Below the pieces are notes generated by a model. That model saw nothing but the letters and a program-made list of their open reading frames with translations, did no database searches and was not told the origin of the DNA. This document shows positions 44,523 to 53,828 of a DNA stretch of 64,000 nucleotides, piece by piece. This stretch comes from Flavobacteriaceae bacterium UBA5534 (lineage in GTDB: Bacteria; Bacteroidota; Bacteroidia; Flavobacteriales; Flavobacteriaceae): assembly GCA_002426015.1 (NCBI GenBank), contig DINS01000008.1, positions 1 to 64,000 of the forward strand, given 5' to 3'. Every line of letters starts with the position of its first letter. Positions within the stretch are counted from its first letter, which is position 1. Made by a program: the position numbers and the translations under genes.

Positions 44523-45342
44523 CTTTAGTAATGTCTTTTTCAAGTTGTTTTATCAACTCTAGTTTTCTTTTGTTAGTGACTATTTGATTGATGGTAGGTT
44601 TTACGTACTCTAATGGCGCATAATCGTTTTGATTTAACACGTCATTAATTTGCATCAAATATAGGTCTAATGAATCTTTGAGTTGTATAAAATTAGATTT
44701 TTTTAACAGTTCTTTTTTATTGTCGGCATTAATGACAGCAATTTTTTCTATAGCATGTGATGCTTTTATCCAAACAGAATCTTTTAATGAATACGACTTA
44801 AATTGTACAGAAATAGAATCTAGAAAGCGCTTGTCTCTATCGTTATAACGTCTAAAACGTTTTTCGATATCATCTTTATTGACCGCATTTAATGGGAGTT
44901 GGATATACCTAAACTTTATAAGTTCTTCATTAAGCTTGAAGGTTTCCTTATTGGCATCATACACCTCTCTTGCTTGCATGGCAGTCACTACAGTATCCAT
45001 CGTTTTTTTGACCAATGCCTCGAGATAAGCTTTGGTAAACAAGTCTTTTTTGTACTGCTCTACCAACTTGTTAAACTCATCTTGCTTTTTTTCTGGCAAA
45101 TTGCGTTCTGATCCATCAATAAGCAACAACTGTGTTGCCCAACGTGTTATAAAACTATTGACCACCAATGCACTATCTTCTGGAGACGTGCCTTCGGCCA
45201 CCAAACCCTTGATGTCTTCTTCATATAAATAGGTGTCATTAACTCTTGCCACTGGTACTCGGTCGTCTGATTGCTTAAAAAAACTGCAAGAACAGACCAA
45301 ACAAAAGCAAGTAACCACTAGTATTGAAGTGTTTTTAATCAA
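44485..45342 (-). CDS. PPIase-associated lipoprotein
   Basis: 285 aa. Lipobox LVCSC, then VARVNDTYLYEEDIKGLV and a helical SurA/PpiD N-domain-like region but no clear parvulin domain. Overlaps the upstream 651-aa PPIase by 4 nt and the downstream SurA-like gene by at least 38 nt. Probably a chaperone subunit of the same system; function inferred from context. Confidence 0.72.
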   Translation of the reverse strand: MIKNTSILVVTCFCLVCSCSFFKQSDDRVPVARVNDTYLYEEDIKGLVAEGTSPEDSALVVNSFITRWATQLLLIDGSERNLPEKKQDEFNKLVEQYKKDLFTKAYLEALVKKTMDTVVTAMQAREVYDANKETFKLNEELIKFRYIQLPLNAVNKDDIEKRFRRYNDRDKRFLDSISVQFKSYSLKDSVWIKASHAIEKIAVINADNKKELLKKSNFIQLKDSLDLYLMQINDVLNQNDYAPLEYVKPTINQIVTNKRKLELIKQLEKDITKDAIKNNQFEIYN

Positions 45343-47294
45343 TTTTTGTTTGTTTTAATTTGGGATTTTACTTTAGATAATTCAGCATCATTAATTTCAA
45401 CTTTGTAGCGTTCATTAAGGCCTTTTATCCAATTTTCTTCAATAAAACTTTGATAATCACTTACCACTTTTCCTCTGGCTTCTTCAAAAGTCTTATTGGT
45501 TGCTGGAACGATTTTGTCTATTAAGATCACATGAAATGCATCGTTATAATTGTAAATTTTTGACACACCTTCTTTGAGTTCGAGATCGCTTGGTAATGAC
45601 TGATTTGTCACTTCCATGGTCCCTTTGGTAAATATTACTTTTTGCTCACTTTCGGTGTTTAGGGCTGTACTGATATCGTCTGAAGACTGTCCGCTTTCCA
45701 ACATGTTCTTCACTTTTAACATATCCTCCTTTTTAGCTGAAGATGCAACGATTGCATCTATTCTAGTATTCCAGACATAATTGGAAGCATGTTTGTCATA
45801 ATAACTTTTAAGACCCAATGTGTCAGTTGACGCCGCATTCCAAACTTCTTTTTCCATAAGATCAAAAAGTAACAAACCGTCTCTGTACTCTTTAAGTATA
45901 AGACCAAAATCTTCATTTTCAAATTCTAGATTGTCTTCATGGTACTTTAAAATTGTACTTTCTTGAAACGCATTGTACTCTTTTTCAACAATAGCACTAA
46001 AAGGAATGCTTTTTTCAAAATATACTTTTTGTGATCCTAACAAATGGTTTGCAAAATCGTTATAAGTCACAACTTTAGTTCCAACTTTAAATAATTCTCT
46101 GTTTGCGTCTATATTTGTTGGAATTGTCCAAGCGCGATTGTAGAAATCTGACGTTAAAATTGACTCAAAATAGGCCAATGCTTTAGGGTTATCGACCACA
46201 TTGTACTGCTTTTTGAGCTTGTTTGTCAATGCTGTATTAATGAGACTTGAGCGTGTATCTCGTTTTATTTTGTTTTCTATTTCTCCTTTCACTTTTTCTA
46301 AAGGCTGCAAACCTTCCTTATTGATGAGCTTTACTATATGCCACCCAAAATCTGTCTTGAAAGGTTTTGATATCTGTCCTTTCTCGTTGAGGCTAAAAGC
46401 CATCTCTTCAAATTCTTGAGAACTCAACTGTCCTCCAGTAAAAGGTGACAATAATCCGCCTTTGTCCGACGAACTTTTATCGTCTGAAAATTGTTTTGCC
46501 AACGATTCAAAATTCTCGCCTTGATTGATTTTTTTGTAAATCTCGTTGATGCGAACTTCAGGATTGGTCAAACTATCCTTTTGGTTATTTGACACCATAA
46601 TATGAGCCACAGTGACTTCACCAAGGGTTGGGCGTTTATCTTGTACCAATACTACATGATATCCAAATCGGGTTCTAAAAGGCATCGATATGTCACCTAC
46701 CTTGGTTTTGTATGCTGCATTTTCAAATTCATAAACCATCTTGAATGCTGAAAAATAACCTAACTCTTCTGCAAATATTGTATTGCCGTTATGAACTTCA
46801 TTTTTTACTTTATCAAACCCCTCCTTGAGCACACGTTTGCGCAAATCAACCAATTGATTATACACCTGCAACGTATCTTTTTCATTTTCGTCCAAACGAA
46901 CCAAAATGTGAGACGCCTTTATATCATAGGCCATTCTTTCATAGGCTTCGTTGATTAAAGATTCGGTCACGTTTGAATCTGACATGTAATTTTTTGACAA
47001 TTGCTTTTTATAGCCTTCAAATTCTCTTTTATAGGTAGGTATTGTGTCCAACCCAAGACGTTTTGCCTCTTTTATTTTTAATTGATAATTGATGAACAAT
47101 TTCAAATAGGCATCGACATCCTTTTGCGATTCGTCTTTTACCAAATCTAAATTTTTATTGTAAACTCTTATAAATTCAGAGGTTTTAACTGGCTCACTAT
47201 CAACAGTAAACAAGATGTCTTTTCCTTTTTTTTGGGAAAGACCAGATGTTGCTATGAACAACATTAAAATAATCGAAGAAAATTTCAAATTCAT
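45339..47294 (-). CDS. Periplasmic PPIase with two parvulin domains
   Basis: 651 aa. Signal peptide (MNLKFSSIILMLFIATSGLSQ), N-terminal helical region, and two parvulin domains at about 120-225 and 225-330 (ASHILVRLDENEKD; VTVAHIMVSNNQKD ... DKGGLLSPFTGGQLSSQEFEEMAFSL). The C-terminal 300 residues resemble a PpiD-like chaperone tail. First gene of the PPIase-moxR operon. Envelope protein folding. Confidence 0.9.
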   Translation of the reverse strand: MNLKFSSIILMLFIATSGLSQKKGKDILFTVDSEPVKTSEFIRVYNKNLDLVKDESQKDVDAYLKLFINYQLKIKEAKRLGLDTIPTYKREFEGYKKQLSKNYMSDSNVTESLINEAYERMAYDIKASHILVRLDENEKDTLQVYNQLVDLRKRVLKEGFDKVKNEVHNGNTIFAEELGYFSAFKMVYEFENAAYKTKVGDISMPFRTRFGYHVVLVQDKRPTLGEVTVAHIMVSNNQKDSLTNPEVRINEIYKKINQGENFESLAKQFSDDKSSSDKGGLLSPFTGGQLSSQEFEEMAFSLNEKGQISKPFKTDFGWHIVKLINKEGLQPLEKVKGEIENKIKRDTRSSLINTALTNKLKKQYNVVDNPKALAYFESILTSDFYNRAWTIPTNIDANRELFKVGTKVVTYNDFANHLLGSQKVYFEKSIPFSAIVEKEYNAFQESTILKYHEDNLEFENEDFGLILKEYRDGLLLFDLMEKEVWNAASTDTLGLKSYYDKHASNYVWNTRIDAIVASSAKKEDMLKVKNMLESGQSSDDISTALNTESEQKVIFTKGTMEVTNQSLPSDLELKEGVSKIYNYNDAFHVILIDKIVPATNKTFEEARGKVVSDYQSFIEENWIKGLNERYKVEINDAELSKVKSQIKTNKN

Positions 47295-47525
47295 AATTTA
47301 TTTATATTGACTAATACCGCAAAAATAATACAATTAACACATTATACAAGTTGCTTTTTTGAAACGATAGAATTACGTGTTTAGTATAATACAATATTGC
47401 CTGTTATAAAGTAGAAAAACGTCGCAAAAAGTTAAAGTTTTCAACACGAAAACGTTGTAGTTTTTTATATCTCATAAAATTTTGAAAAATATTGATAAAT
47501 TGGAAAGATTTTAAAACAATTATAG

Positions 47526-48386
47526 ATGAAAACAAAATTACTTTCTATTACATTATTTATTTTCTCAATATCATTTTCCAACGCACAATCTATCGGTTTT
47601 TTAGGTGATTTTAGTGGTTGGGCTGATGATGTAAACATGACAACTACCGACAATATTACGTTCACTTTAAACAACTATTACCTACCAGCTACAGGTTTAA
47701 AGTTTAGACAAGATGATATGTGGACCAACAATTGGGGTGGAGATACGTTCCCATCTGGCACTTGGTCAAGTAATAATATACCAGTCACTGCTGGATTTTA
47801 CAATATTAGTATCGATATTGGTAGTACAGCTTACAACTTCGTTCCTGTAGCTCCATCTGATCAAAGTGTCAGTATTATAGGTGAGTTTAATGGCTGGAGT
47901 GCTGATGTTATGTTGACTACTTCTGATTATATCAATTATTCTGCATCTAATGTGGCCTTGACAGCTGGTGGATTAAAGTTTAGAAGAAACGCCTCGTGGT
48001 CTACAAATTATGGAGGCACTACATTAAGCGGAACTGCTGTACCAAGTTCTGGCGACAATATACCAATTCCTGCAAACTCCAATTACAACATCTCTTTTAA
48101 TATTGATACATTTGCATATACCATTACAGATGCAACTTTGGGCGTTGATGACCAATCAAACACTATCAATGTTAGATACATTAATGGTGCCTTGGAGTTA
48201 TCCAATTACAATGGCTTGGTTTCTATTACAATATACGATATCACCGGAAGACAATTGAACACATTTGATGATGTTATCAATTCCAACACTTACAGAAAAA
48301 CTTTAGAGATTCCAAAACATCAGTTAAGTTTCATCCGTATTGAAGGGAACAACTTCAAAAAAACACTCAAAGTGATTTCCGAATAA
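47526..48386 (+). CDS. Secreted SusE/F-like protein with type IX sorting domain
   Basis: 286 aa. Signal peptide, then two similar beta-sandwich repeats (SIGFLGDFSGWADDVNMTT and SIIGEFNGWSADVMLTTSD), like the SusE/SusF starch-binding domains. Residues about 205-286 form a Por/type IX C-terminal sorting domain (LSNYNGLVSITIYDITGRQL ... IRIEGNNFKKTLKV). Surface-attached or secreted glycan-binding protein, ligand unknown. No SusC/D pair nearby. The 47295-47525 gap upstream is AT-rich and holds the divergent promoters. Confidence 0.8.
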   Translation: MKTKLLSITLFIFSISFSNAQSIGFLGDFSGWADDVNMTTTDNITFTLNNYYLPATGLKFRQDDMWTNNWGGDTFPSGTWSSNNIPVTAGFYNISIDIGSTAYNFVPVAPSDQSVSIIGEFNGWSADVMLTTSDYINYSASNVALTAGGLKFRRNASWSTNYGGTTLSGTAVPSSGDNIPIPANSNYNISFNIDTFAYTITDATLGVDDQSNTINVRYINGALELSNYNGLVSITIYDITGRQLNTFDDVINSNTYRKTLEIPKHQLSFIRIEGNNFKKTLKVISE

Positions 48387-48415
48387 CGGTTAATTAACCT
48401 ATCAACTACTTTTTT

Positions 48416-48443
48416 AGCGATTGGACTTCCAATCGCTTTTTTT
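48416..48443 (+). terminator. Rho-independent terminator
   Basis: Perfect 9-bp stem AGCGATTGG (48416-48424) and CCAATCGCT (48429-48437), loop ACTT, followed by a T-run. Ends the SusE/F-like gene. Confidence 0.9.
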
Positions 48444-48492
48444 ATATAAAAACTATGTATCTTTATCATAGAAATTTTTAACCCTCTTAATA

Positions 48493-48948
48493 ATGAAGTA
48501 CTCAACAGAAATAATTGTAGAGTTGCCCCTTGATGCTTTCATCAAAAAGTTTGATAGTACAGAAAACATGAAACACTGGCAACGAGGTTTAGTTTCTGTA
48601 GAACATCTATCTGGAACACCAGGACAATTGGGAGCAAAAATGAAGCTCATTTATAAAATTGGAAAACGAAAAATTGAGCTGATTGAAACCATAACCCATA
48701 ACAATCTACCTTACGAGTTTCATGGTACTTACAAAGCTAAAGGCGTGCACAATATTCAAGAAAACTATTTTGAATCGACAGTTAATGGTCATACTAAATG
48801 GATTTCAAAAACGGAATTCATGCCTCTAACTTTTATGATGCGTATTATGATGGCTTTAATGCCAAGAGCTTTCAAAAAACAATCACTACAGTACATGAGG
48901 GATTTTAAGAATTTTGCCGAAAACGGTGTTTCTGTATCCAATGCGTAA
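48493..48948 (+). CDS. SRPBCC (START-like) family protein
   Basis: 151 aa, a polyketide-cyclase/START-like lipid- or ligand-binding fold: MKYSTEIIVELPLDAFIKKFDSTENMKHWQRGLVSVEHLSGTPGQ and later GHTKWISKTEFMPLTFMM. Ligand unknown. Its last 8 nt overlap the start of a 78-aa gene (ATGCGTAA), indicating coupled translation. Confidence 0.8.
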   Translation: MKYSTEIIVELPLDAFIKKFDSTENMKHWQRGLVSVEHLSGTPGQLGAKMKLIYKIGKRKIELIETITHNNLPYEFHGTYKAKGVHNIQENYFESTVNGHTKWISKTEFMPLTFMMRIMMALMPRAFKKQSLQYMRDFKNFAENGVSVSNA

Positions 48949-49177
48949 ACTCAAACTGATATGGGATTTCAAAGGTCCTTCTGCAAGTAAAATTGCCGAA
49001 CATCATCTTATTCATCTTAAAGAATACATTACAACAAAAAACCTCAATATTGATATTACAGGAACTGAAATCATTCACGAGTTACACGCAATTGCATATT
49101 TGGTCGTTGATGAAAGTGAAATGAAACCTATCAGAGATGTTTTAAAACCACATAGAGGACAAATTTACAGCAATTAG
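48941..49177 (+). CDS. Conserved small protein, 78 aa
   Basis: 78 aa from the ATG overlapping the SRPBCC stop. MRKLKLIWDFKGPSASKIAEHHLIHLKEY and HELHAIAYLVVDESEM suggest a compact alpha/beta protein; histidines are frequent. Family not recognised by name, though the sequence looks conserved and constrained. Cotranscribed with the SRPBCC gene. Confidence 0.65.
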   Translation: MRKLKLIWDFKGPSASKIAEHHLIHLKEYITTKNLNIDITGTEIIHELHAIAYLVVDESEMKPIRDVLKPHRGQIYSN

Positions 49178-49246
49178 CTGTTTTTATTAGACTCTGCTTT
49201 CATAATTGTTTTTATCTTTATAAGGCTTCCTTTTTAATTCTTTAGC

Positions 49247-49834
49247 ATGAATATAAAATGTATTCCACTTTTAGTATTTGTTATAAGTTTTATGTGTTTT
49301 AATATACAAGAGATGCAATCACAATCTCAAAGTACACACGAACAGTGGGAATATATATTAGAAGATACAGGTGATGTTTTACAAATTGCATTGCCAGTTG
49401 CTGCAGGAATGACCACTATTATAAAAGGTGACTGGCAAGGAACCAAACAATTCGCATTATCATACACTACAGGCTTTCTCATTACACATTCTTTAAAAAA
49501 GATCATACAAAAAGAGCGACCAGAAGGTCGAAATCTTTATGATGCTTTTCCTTCTGGCCATACAACATCGGCTTTTTCTGGTGCTTCATTTATACAACGC
49601 CGTTACGGATGGAAATATGGAAAATGGTGCTATTTAGGTGCTGCAATCGTTGGCTTAAGCCGCATGGAAGGCCCAGATGGTTGGCATGACCATTGGGATG
49701 TCCTTGCAGGAGCTGCAGTAGGCATTGGCAGCAGCTATCTTTTTACAAAACCTTATGAGGGCAATAAAGTGAATGTCAATTTTTTGTCTAACGGAAATGA
49801 CACTTTTGTACTCCAACTTAAGTATGAGTTTTGA
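49247..49834 (+). CDS. PAP2-family membrane phosphatase
   Basis: 195 aa with a signal-anchor and membrane segments. The three phosphatase motifs are present: KKIIQKERP (about 86-94), FPSGHTTSAF, and LSRMEGPDGWHDHWDVLAG. Removes phosphate from lipids such as undecaprenyl diphosphate or phosphatidic acid. Substrate not defined. Monocistronic. Confidence 0.88.
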   Translation: MNIKCIPLLVFVISFMCFNIQEMQSQSQSTHEQWEYILEDTGDVLQIALPVAAGMTTIIKGDWQGTKQFALSYTTGFLITHSLKKIIQKERPEGRNLYDAFPSGHTTSAFSGASFIQRRYGWKYGKWCYLGAAIVGLSRMEGPDGWHDHWDVLAGAAVGIGSSYLFTKPYEGNKVNVNFLSNGNDTFVLQLKYEF

Positions 49835-50148
49835 AATACCATGATTTGCAGCATTTATTTTGCACTTATAAGTTAAATTCACAATTAAAATTTTAATGAT
49901 TACGGAACAAATGCTCCTATTTTTCTTCTTCTTTTGAAAAAAGCACAATACACAAAGGTGTTTTATGATTTTATGATAATTCTCAAAGAAACACTTCCTT
50001 TCATTATATAATTTCCATTAAAAAAGGTATATTGTTGATTTAGATTCAGGTACAAATCCCATGATCTATTCCTTGCTATTGGTGTAACTTATAGGCTAAC
50101 TTGTAAGTTTTCCAATTTTATAACATATAACTAACTAAAATTACACAG
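49835..50148. other. Intergenic gap, no gene seen
   Basis: 314 nt, AT-rich, without a plausible coding frame or RNA gene. It contains a T-run region near 49915-49937 and must carry the promoter of the plus-strand peptide-ligase cluster that follows, but I do not see a clear TTG/TAnnTTTG pair. Confidence 0.6.
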
Positions 50149-50853
50149 TTGAAAAAAGAACATTTTAAATGGTACTCGCCTACCTTAAGCAAAGATATTG
50201 AAATGCTCGTCTTTGGGCATGCAGGTTATCCTGTGATTTTGTTTCCAACCACTATGGGGAAACACAACGAGTGTTATGATATGAAGCTTGTTGACTCTGT
50301 AAAATGGTTTGTAGATGAAGGCATCGTCCAAATTTACTGTCCAGATGGCATTAACGAATTGAGTTGGTACAACAAAAAAATACATCCTGCCGATCGCGTT
50401 AAAAACCATATGTGGTATGATGAGTTTATCATGAATGAACTCGTCAACAAAATCTGCCATGAAAAAGGAATCCCAAAAGTGGCAGTTGCTGGTCCAAGTT
50501 TTGGTGGTTACCAAGCTGCCAATTTTGCTTTTAGACATCCAGAGAGAGTCAGTCACATGTTCAGTATGAGTGGTTCATTTGATATACGATCGTTCTTGGA
50601 TGGCTATTATGACACAAATGCATATTTCAACAATCCTGTCGATTACATGCCGGGAAATGACCATCCCGATTTATGGAAAATGAAAATCGTACTAGGTGTT
50701 GGTGAATGGGACATTTGCCTAGACGCCACTAAACAACTAGCTGAGATATTGACTGCCAAAAATATTCCATTTTGGTATGACGAACGTAAATGGGCAAAAC
50801 ATGATTGGCCATTATGGCGTGACATGTTCCCTCATTATTTATCAAAATTATAA
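50149..50853 (+). CDS. Alpha/beta-hydrolase esterase
   Basis: 234 aa. The start is probably TTG at 50149: the first ATG (near residue 18) would remove the conserved HFKWYSPTLSKDIEMLVFGHAGYPVILFP. Nucleophile elbow GPSFGGY near residue 122, with downstream Asp and His (KHDWPLWRDMFPHYLSKL). Putative esterase D/EstA-like family. First of five co-directional genes with tight spacing (22 nt to the next) that encode ligases and an amidotransferase. Confidence 0.82.
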   Translation: MKKEHFKWYSPTLSKDIEMLVFGHAGYPVILFPTTMGKHNECYDMKLVDSVKWFVDEGIVQIYCPDGINELSWYNKKIHPADRVKNHMWYDEFIMNELVNKICHEKGIPKVAVAGPSFGGYQAANFAFRHPERVSHMFSMSGSFDIRSFLDGYYDTNAYFNNPVDYMPGNDHPDLWKMKIVLGVGEWDICLDATKQLAEILTAKNIPFWYDERKWAKHDWPLWRDMFPHYLSKL

Positions 50854-50874
50854 ACAAAAACCAACCAATATATT

Positions 50875-51837
50875 ATGAAAAAAATAGGCATTCTATTCGG
50901 ACAAGAAAACACCTTTCCACAAGCGTTTATCGACCGTGTCAATGAAAAAGGTATTAAAGATATTAAAGCTGAAGCGGTATCAATCGATAGTGTCGAACAA
51001 GCAAAACCAACTGACTATGCTGTCATCATCGATAGGATTTCACAAGATGTTCCATTTTATAGAGCATATTTAAAAAATGCCGCACTATCTGGTACAGCTG
51101 TCATTAATAATCCATTTTGGTGGAGTGCAGATGAAAAGTTCTTCAATAATGGATTGGCGGAAAAAGTTGGTGTTCCTGTACCAAAAACCTTCATTTTACC
51201 AACCTCTCATCGTCCACCAGATACAACTGAAAATTCATTTAGAAACATGAAATTCCCCTTTGCTTGGGAAAAAATGTTTGAGACCATCGGATTTCCCGCT
51301 TATATGAAACCACATGATGGTGGTGGATGGAAAAGTGTTTATCGTGTGGAAAGCCCTGAAGATTTATGGAAAAAACATGGTGAAACAGAACAATTGGTGA
51401 TGATGTTGCAGGAAGAAATCAATTTCACTGAATACTTTAGATGCTATGTATTGAACACTGATAAAGTACATATCATGCAATACGAACCTCGCAATCCTCA
51501 TCATTTACGCTATGTCATTGATGGTCCTCCTGTGAAAAAAGCATTGCTGGATTTGGTAGAAAAATACTGTATTCGATTGAATAAAGCCTTGGGCTACGAC
51601 TTTAATACTGTCGAATTTGCCGTTCGAGATGGTATCCCATATGCTATAGATTTTTGTAATCCAGCACCAGACGCTGATGTCAATTCGGTAGGTCAGGAAA
51701 ATTTTGATTGGATAGTAGAAAATGCTGCTAATATGGCCATTGAAAAAGCAAAACAATATAAAAAAGGACAAATGAACCTCACTTGGGGAACCTTTGTAAA
51801 AGATCAAGTAACTGGCAAAAAAACTGTTTTTAAATAA
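50875..51837 (+). CDS. ATP-grasp ligase (RimK-like)
   Basis: 320 aa. N-terminal preATP-grasp part (KKIGILFGQENTFPQAFIDRV), then the ATP-grasp fold with YMKPHDGGGWKSV (nucleotide loop), MMLQEEINFTEYFRCYVL and metal ligands in VEFAVRDGIPYAIDFCNPAPD. Joins a carboxylate to an amine or thiol with ATP. Substrate unknown; neighbours are an esterase and a GCS2-type ligase. Confidence 0.85.
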   Translation: MKKIGILFGQENTFPQAFIDRVNEKGIKDIKAEAVSIDSVEQAKPTDYAVIIDRISQDVPFYRAYLKNAALSGTAVINNPFWWSADEKFFNNGLAEKVGVPVPKTFILPTSHRPPDTTENSFRNMKFPFAWEKMFETIGFPAYMKPHDGGGWKSVYRVESPEDLWKKHGETEQLVMMLQEEINFTEYFRCYVLNTDKVHIMQYEPRNPHHLRYVIDGPPVKKALLDLVEKYCIRLNKALGYDFNTVEFAVRDGIPYAIDFCNPAPDADVNSVGQENFDWIVENAANMAIEKAKQYKKGQMNLTWGTFVKDQVTGKKTVFK

Positions 51838-51900
51838 AATACTTACCAAACCTCAAAGGATTTAAAACCTTTGAGGTTAAAACAACCAATCAACCATTAT

Positions 51901-52995
51901 ATGAAATTCACATTAGGCATTGAAGAAGAGTATCAGGTTATTTGCCCAGATACAAGAGAATTGATTTCTCACGACCAGCAAATCGTTACGAATGCTGCCA
52001 AGTTATTAAACGAGCAGGTAAAGGCCGAAATGCACCAAGCTGTGGTTGAAGTTGGCACTAACATATGCAACGATATTACTGATGCTCGTAAAGAGATTAC
52101 CCATTTGCGCAAATCTATTTCAGATATTGCCAAGGATTTAGGGTTTAGAATTGGCGCAGCTGGTACGCATCCATTTTCTAAATGGGAAACACAATTAATC
52201 ACTCCCAATCCGCGTTACGACGAAATCGTGAACGAATTGCAAGATACTGCACGTTCCAACTTAATTTTTGGGTTGCATGTGCACGTAGGTATTGAAGATA
52301 AACAATTGGCATTGCACCTGACCAATGCGATGCGCTATTTTTTGCCACATCTATATGCACTATCGACCAATTCACCTTTTTGGGAAGGACGTAACACAGG
52401 TTTTAAGTCATTTCGATCTAAAGTGTTTGACAAGTTCCCTCGTACAGGGATTCCTGGTGTGTTTCAAACTGTTGCAGAATACGAACATTATATCAATTTG
52501 CTCGTAAAAACCAATTGTATTGACAATCCGAAGAAAATATGGTGGGATATTCGCATCCATCCGTTCTTTCCAACTTTGGAGGTTCGCATTTGTGATGTAC
52601 CAATGACCATTGACGAAACCTTGAGTATTGCTGCATTGATTCAGGCTCTGGTTGCAAAATTATATAAGTTGAGAAGTCAAAATCTCAACTTTATGTTGTA
52701 TCACAGAGCACTTATCAATGAAAACAAATGGCGTGCGAGCCGTTATGGGCTCGATGGCAAAATGATTGATTTTGGCAAGGAGTGCGAGGTAAACACAAGA
52801 GATTTGATGCAAGAACTATTGGATTTTGTGGATGATGTGGTTGATGATTTAGGCTCACGCAATGAAATTGAACATGTCAAAACAATGATGAAAAATGGTA
52901 CAGGAGCTGACAGACAATTAGCTATCTTTGCCGAAACAAAAGATTTGACAAAAGTGGTCGATTACATTATGGAACAGACCGTTTTAGGAACATAG
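51901..52995 (+). CDS. GCS2-type carboxylate-amine ligase (YbdK-like)
   Basis: 364 aa from the ATG at 51901 (a TTG ten codons upstream is less likely). Family signatures FTLGIEEEYQVICP at the start, IFGLHVHVGIEDKQLA, STNSPFWEGRNTGFKSFR and IRIHPFFPTLEVRICDVPMT. The family makes gamma-glutamyl or related amide bonds, like glutamate-cysteine ligase. A low-complexity duplication of CCTCAAAGG/CCTTTGAGG lies just before the start (51849-51876). Confidence 0.9.
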   Translation: MKFTLGIEEEYQVICPDTRELISHDQQIVTNAAKLLNEQVKAEMHQAVVEVGTNICNDITDARKEITHLRKSISDIAKDLGFRIGAAGTHPFSKWETQLITPNPRYDEIVNELQDTARSNLIFGLHVHVGIEDKQLALHLTNAMRYFLPHLYALSTNSPFWEGRNTGFKSFRSKVFDKFPRTGIPGVFQTVAEYEHYINLLVKTNCIDNPKKIWWDIRIHPFFPTLEVRICDVPMTIDETLSIAALIQALVAKLYKLRSQNLNFMLYHRALINENKWRASRYGLDGKMIDFGKECEVNTRDLMQELLDFVDDVVDDLGSRNEIEHVKTMMKNGTGADRQLAIFAETKDLTKVVDYIMEQTVLGT

Positions 52996-53002
52996 AAAAA
53001 AG

Positions 53003-53824
53003 ATGCGAAAGAATAAAGTGAGAATGGCTATTTTAGACATGAACAATAGCCAGCCAAACCAAGGGTTACGCTGTATTGTTGACATTGCAAAGTCATTTAA
53101 TAAAAACATTGATTACACAATTTATGATGTTAGGGCAAAAAACGAATTGCCAGACCTCTCCTATGACATATATATATCTAGTGGAGGTCCAGGAAGCCCT
53201 TTAGAAGATGGCACATGGAGGCAACCCTATTTGGAGTTGATACAAAACCTTTGGGATTTTAATAAAAAATCGACAGAAGAAAAGAAATACGTATTCCTGA
53301 TTTGCTATTCTTTCCAAGTTGTATGTGACTACTTCCAATTAGGTGAAATAAAACGAAGAAAAAGCACCTCGTTTGGAATCTTGCCTATACACAAGACCAA
53401 AGAAGGACTTAAAGATAAACTCCTAGAGGGTTTAGATGACCCATTTTATGCAGTTGATTCGAGAGATTGGCAATTGATACAACCGAGATTGAAAGTTTTT
53501 AAAGAACATGGCGCTTCCATTTTGAGTTTGGAAAAGATAAGAACACACGTAGAGTACGAACGTGCTATCATGGCTGTTCGGTTTTCTGAAGAATTTGTAG
53601 GTACACAATTTCACCCAGAAGCTGACCCAGTTGGTATGTATGCTCATTTTACAGAGGACAACAATAAACAAACCGTAATTACCAATTTTGGAGAAGCAAA
53701 GTACAATGATATGATGAACAAAATGGATGATGAGGATAAAATTATCAGAACCTATACTATTATCTTACCAAAATTCATATTAGAAGTGATCCACCACCAC
53801 ACACCTCAACTAATTTCACAATAA
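53003..53824 (+). CDS. Class I glutamine amidotransferase
   Basis: 273 aa. SGGPGSPLEDG, nucleophile Cys101 in LICYSFQVV (an atypical C-Y-S-F-Q instead of C-x-G-x-Q), and the His-Glu pair 204/206 in TQFHPEADP. It would supply ammonia from glutamine to a partner ligase. It begins 7 nt after the GCS2-type gene and ends 4 nt before the next ligase-like gene, so it is in the same operon. Confidence 0.88.
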   Translation: MRKNKVRMAILDMNNSQPNQGLRCIVDIAKSFNKNIDYTIYDVRAKNELPDLSYDIYISSGGPGSPLEDGTWRQPYLELIQNLWDFNKKSTEEKKYVFLICYSFQVVCDYFQLGEIKRRKSTSFGILPIHKTKEGLKDKLLEGLDDPFYAVDSRDWQLIQPRLKVFKEHGASILSLEKIRTHVEYERAIMAVRFSEEFVGTQFHPEADPVGMYAHFTEDNNKQTVITNFGEAKYNDMMNKMDDEDKIIRTYTIILPKFILEVIHHHTPQLISQ

Positions 53825-53828
53825 TACG

